64,000 nt of DNA from contig NZ_WEZF01000025.1 in NCBI RefSeq assembly GCF_009177065.1, positions 1-64,000 of the forward strand. The letters are read 5' to 3'. The DNA comes from Tautonia marina. Its GTDB lineage: Bacteria; Planctomycetota; Planctomycetia; Isosphaerales; Isosphaeraceae. The notes below the pieces were generated by a model. It was not told the DNA's origin. It did not search any database and saw only the letters and a list, made by a program, of their open reading frames with translations. Numbering within the stretch: position 1 is the first letter of the stretch; each line of letters begins with the position of its first letter. A program made the translations under genes and the position numbers. This document shows, piece after piece, positions 61,093 to 64,000 of the stretch.

Positions 61093-61404
61093 TCAGGATT
61101 CGTTTCCGGGCTCTGAACGAGACGATGACTCACCCACCGTGCGAACCGATCCTTCCGCTAGATTGGCCAAGGCATTTCGCACGTCAACGATCGCCCGCTG
61201 AACAAGCTCTCGATGACGGTCGCTCCCGACGGAGTCGAGGGCGGCGGTCAGATGGTGGAGCAATTCGCCGATCGCCTGTTCGGCGGTCTCACCCTCGCTC
61301 CGGATCTCGGGAAAGTCGCGATGGTGAGCGAACAGGGCATAGACCGACGGGCAAACCTCCAGTTTACTAATCTTCACAATCATGGAGGTTGAATCAGTTA
61401 ACAT
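61093..61404 (-). CDS. Small protein with HicB-like N-terminal part
   Basis: A 103-residue protein. Residues about 8-60 (MIVKISKLEVCPSVYALFAH, then HRDFPEIRSEGETAEQAIGE) recall the beta-alpha pattern of HicB-like antitoxin domains, though no HicA toxin gene is adjacent. The C-terminal 40 residues are helical then Ser/Glu-rich. The ribosome site AGGAGGTGATC is almost perfect before ATG 61404. A terminator-like hairpin lies 95 bases upstream, so expression may be attenuated. No function is claimed. Confidence 0.65.
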   Translation of the reverse strand: MLTDSTSMIVKISKLEVCPSVYALFAHHRDFPEIRSEGETAEQAIGELLHHLTAALDSVGSDRHRELVQRAIVDVRNALANLAEGSVRTVGESSSRSEPGNES

Positions 61405-61498
61405 GATCACCTCCTCTCTTTCATTGGGGTCGGCTTCGCTCAAGTGGACTCGGAGTCAACCTTCGTGCCACCGATTGGCTAGCCTGCCCGCTCCGCAT

Positions 61499-61537
61499 AA
61501 AAAAACCCCGCCCCTGCGGTTGAGCGCAGGTCGGGGC
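61499..61537 (-). terminator. Rho-independent terminator or attenuator
   Basis: Minus strand: CCCCG-ACCTGCG-CTCAAC-CGCAGGGG-CGGGG followed by seven T, a strong intrinsic terminator. It lies between the Lon-like gene (stop at 61696) and the small gene starting at 61404. A TAGAAT -10-like box lies 52 bases upstream (61589-61594) with a weak -35, so it could be the terminator of the Lon-like gene, an attenuator of the small gene, or both. Confidence 0.85.
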
Positions 61538-61695
61538 CACCATAGCCATCGTGGTTCCGCCCTTCATGAGCGTCACAACACGACCCTCATTCTAGCTGAA
61601 CTTTCAAGGAAATGGAAGCAGGAACTTCAAGAACTTCTGAATATCACCAGACGTCGAACCGGCCTCCGTTGGAAGGAGGGGTGGCGGTGGACCGG

Positions 61696-64000
61696 TCATC
61701 CTCGCTCGCCGGGCAACGGGGGAGGAGCAGGGGCGGGAGTTCCCCCCACGACGGCCTGCCGCACATGGGGAACGACTGCCGGAGTCGGTTGCGATTCGAG
61801 AAGGCTCAAGATTTCCTGTTGCCGACGGTCAAGCCGGTAGTGAAACGTCTCCTCCTGATCGAGATCGCCCGCCGGCAGCCCCGTCAACAACTCGATTCCC
61901 TCGTCGATGGTGTCGACGGCCCAGACGTGGAAGCGGCCCTCGGAGACTGCTCGGATCACATCGGGCCGGAGAACCAGGTTGGAGACGTTCCCCCTGGGAA
62001 TGCATACGCCCTGAGTTCCAGTCAAGCCGGTGAGCCGGCAGGCGTCGAAGAATCCCTCGATCTTCTCGTTAATCCCGCCGACAACCTGGACCTCGCCATG
62101 CTGGTTCACCGATCCGGTGACGGCGATGTCCTGCCGGAGCGGCACGTCGGCCAGAGCGCTGAGGAGGCAATACAACTCGGCCGACGAGGCGCTGTCTCCC
62201 TCAATCCAGCCGTAGGATTGCTCAAAGGTCAGGCTGGCGGACAAGGCCAGCGGGTGCTGCCGGGCGTAGCGGTGAAGCAGATACCCCCCGAGAATCAGCA
62301 CGCCCTTGTTGTGGATGTCTCCGCTGAGCTCGACCTCGCGTTCGATGCTCACCACCCCTTCCTGTCCGATTCCCGCCGCGGCCGTGATCCGGCTCGGCCA
62401 GCCGAAGCGCAGCTCGCCCATTTGCAGCAGCGGCAGCCCATTGATCTGGCCGACGCGTTGGCCTCGCAGCGCGATGCGCAGGGTCCCCTCGCGAATCAGC
62501 TCCCGGATCTTGGCGGCGATCCGATCGCCGCGATAGACCCGCTCGTCCAGCGCCCGTCGGACGTGCTCGCCGCTGACGGACGTCTTGCCGTCGGCTCGGG
62601 CCCAGTAACCGGCTTCACGGACCAGGTCGGCCACCTCGCCGAACTCGACCGAGAGCTTCTCCCGATGCCCGGCGGCGCGAGCGCCGAAGCAGATTACCTC
62701 GGCGACGGCGGCGGCGGTGAAGGGCGGCAGCCCCTCCTTGCGAGCCACCCGAGCGACGAAGCGAGCGTAGGCGTGCTCGCCCTGCTCGTCGCGAGGGGTC
62801 TCGTCTCCAAAGTCGGCCCGGATCTTGAACAGGGCGGCGAACTCCTCATCGACCTCACGGAGGAGGTAGTAAAGCTGAACCGGGCCGAGGGCGACAACCT
62901 TGGTGTCGATCGGGATTGGCTGCGGTCGGAGGGCCGCCGCAGAGAAAAGGGACAGGGGATCGTAGGCCTCGGTCAGCAGTTGGCCGGAACGGAGCGCCCG
63001 CTTGAGCTGCTTCCAGACCAGCGGCTCAGTCAGCGCGTCCTCCAGATCGAGGACCAGATAGCCCCCGCTGGCGCGCAGCAGGCTGCCCGGCTTGATCCGG
63101 GTGAAGTCGGTGGTGACACGGCCGAAGAGGTTGACGTCGTGCTCGACGGTGCCAAAGAGATTCTTGTAGCTGGGGGCAAGCTCCACGACGAGGGGTGCCC
63201 CCTCGGCATGGGAGTGATCGGCAACGACGTTGACACGGCAAGCAAGCCAGGGGTCCGCTCGCCGGATTTGGGCGTTCAGGTCGCCGGGTGGGGGCTCATC
63301 CTCCTGCTTGAGCCGATCCAGGTGGTCGAGCAGATGGTCCCGCAGGCGGTCGAGCCAGGTGGCCAGAGGCGCGGCGGGGAAGTCGGCCTTGACCCGATCG
63401 AAAAGCGGGTCGAGGATGCGGCGGGCGAAACCACGGACGATCTCCTCGATCGCCTCGTGCAGCTCGGCCATCAGCTCCTGCTGCCGGGCCATGGTCGCGG
63501 CGACGTGTTCGCCCATCTCCTTCTGGCGCCGCTCGACGTCGGCCCGCTCCGACTCGCCAAGCTGCTCGAAGTCTCGGGCCTCCATCGGCCGACCATCCTT
63601 GAGCGGGATGATGTTCAGCACACCGTTGGGGAGCCGCTGGACGTTCAGGTTCAGCCGTTTTGCCTGGTCGAGCAGGTCGTCGAACAACGCCTCGCTCCGC
63701 TGGCCGAAGGACGCGCCCAGGCGGTCGCGCTCGGCGGAGAAGTCCTTGGCCTTGAGGGCCTCGGGCAGGTCATGACGGAGCCGATCCAGAAGCTGCTCCA
63801 GGGCGTCGCGGAGCCGGACCCCGTGACCACCGGGCAGGCGTAGCGCGAGCGGACGATCGGGCTCGTCGAAGTTGTGGACATAGGCCCAATCGTCCGGCGT
63901 GGGCTCGAGGCGAGCCCGCACCTCCAACAGCCGTCGAATCAGCTCTTTGGTGTCTGTTCCGCTCAGGCCGGAGGCAAAGACGTTGTATCCCCGGTGTCGG
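61696..64000 (-). CDS. Lon-like S16 protease with degenerate P-loop, partial at right edge
   Basis: At least 768 residues; the frame continues off the right edge with no start codon, so the N-terminus is missing. The visible part begins RHRGYNVFASGLSGTDTKEL, equivalent to the P-loop of LonB-like/YcbZ-like ATPases, but GTDTKE replaces the GKT/S lysine motif. A helical region follows, then GGYLVLDLEDAL (Walker B-like) and the C-terminal S16 protease domain with the Ser/Lys dyad: GDSASSAE and GGINEKIEGFF. Membrane segments are absent. ATPase function is doubtful, proteolysis is likely. The proline-rich tail VVGGTPAPAPPPLPG is typical of low-complexity ends. Strand and order match the cluster downstream. 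Confidence 0.88.
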   Translation of the reverse strand, partial: RHRGYNVFASGLSGTDTKELIRRLLEVRARLEPTPDDWAYVHNFDEPDRPLALRLPGGHGVRLRDALEQLLDRLRHDLPEALKAKDFSAERDRLGASFGQRSEALFDDLLDQAKRLNLNVQRLPNGVLNIIPLKDGRPMEARDFEQLGESERADVERRQKEMGEHVAATMARQQELMAELHEAIEEIVRGFARRILDPLFDRVKADFPAAPLATWLDRLRDHLLDHLDRLKQEDEPPPGDLNAQIRRADPWLACRVNVVADHSHAEGAPLVVELAPSYKNLFGTVEHDVNLFGRVTTDFTRIKPGSLLRASGGYLVLDLEDALTEPLVWKQLKRALRSGQLLTEAYDPLSLFSAAALRPQPIPIDTKVVALGPVQLYYLLREVDEEFAALFKIRADFGDETPRDEQGEHAYARFVARVARKEGLPPFTAAAVAEVICFGARAAGHREKLSVEFGEVADLVREAGYWARADGKTSVSGEHVRRALDERVYRGDRIAAKIRELIREGTLRIALRGQRVGQINGLPLLQMGELRFGWPSRITAAAGIGQEGVVSIEREVELSGDIHNKGVLILGGYLLHRYARQHPLALSASLTFEQSYGWIEGDSASSAELYCLLSALADVPLRQDIAVTGSVNQHGEVQVVGGINEKIEGFFDACRLTGLTGTQGVCIPRGNVSNLVLRPDVIRAVSEGRFHVWAVDTIDEGIELLTGLPAGDLDQEETFHYRLDRRQQEILSLLESQPTPAVVPHVRQAVVGGTPAPAPPPLPGERG

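Noticed and set aside
61612-63843. 743-codon plus-strand open frame opposite the Lon-like gene
   Set aside because: Antisense of S16 protease motifs; no ribosome site or domain.

Overview
The window reads as a high-GC Planctomycete chromosome. The best evidence is the set of planctomycete-type families: three DUF1501/DUF1552 + PSCyt/PSD modules, two secreted ceramidase-like proteins, a secreted PQQ-type propeller protein with a malectin end, and an ABC-2 permease fused to a planctomycete-type soluble tail. An Isosphaeraceae-like origin is a guess from style, not a measured placement. I saw no rRNA, tRNA, CRISPR array, transposase or phage gene.

Layout. 0.2-3.6 kb: a small membrane protein, an MlrC/M81 metallopeptidase and an alpha/beta-hydrolase-fold protein lacking the usual catalytic His. 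3.7-7.7 kb: divergent DUF1501 and cytochrome/DUF1549-DUF1553 genes. 7.7-12.0 kb: a GntR (YtrA-type) regulator - ABC ATPase - ABC-2 permease operon with a clear sigma70-like promoter. 12.1-18.9 kb: a six-gene co-directional cluster (secreted CxC protein, FtsX-type permease, LolD-type ATPase, tandem two-domain solute-binding protein, ModB-like permease, ModC-like ATPase). 19.5-28.6 kb: large secreted proteins (propeller/methyltransferase-like/malectin, SGNH-sialidase, two ceramidase-like proteins). 29.3-34.2 kb: a giant eight-PAS/GAF/HD-GYP/GGDEF protein. 34.4-37.7 kb: an unknown secreted protein, a gene-poor stretch with spaced repeats, and a PhoD-like phosphatase. 37.8-46.5 kb: two more DUF1501/DUF1552 + PSCyt modules. 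47-50.3 kb: a TolC-like protein and an OFA-type MFS transporter with a 52-residue partner.

50.3-64 kb, all on the minus strand: Lon-like protease, two small proteins, CBS-domain protein, malic enzyme, HMG-CoA reductase, then a tight operon for 2-oxoacid:ferredoxin oxidoreductase (fused gamma-delta, alpha, beta), Glu/Leu-type dehydrogenase and an NDP-forming acyl-CoA synthetase. The last five genes together match the logic of archaeal amino-acid/2-oxoacid fermentation: deaminate, oxidise to acyl-CoA with ferredoxin, then make ATP from the acyl-CoA. A terminator-like hairpin sits between a good promoter match and the first gene of this operon, and a similar arrangement precedes the small-protein gene at 61.4 kb.

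The best candidate for an undescribed system is the 12.1-18.9 kb cluster. The second binding domain of its solute-binding protein has one cysteine in each of the five loops that form the ligand cleft in ModA-type proteins, and both the FtsX-type permease and the secreted protein carry a Cys-x-Cys motif. This points to a thiophilic ligand or metal rather than plain molybdate, but that is inference.
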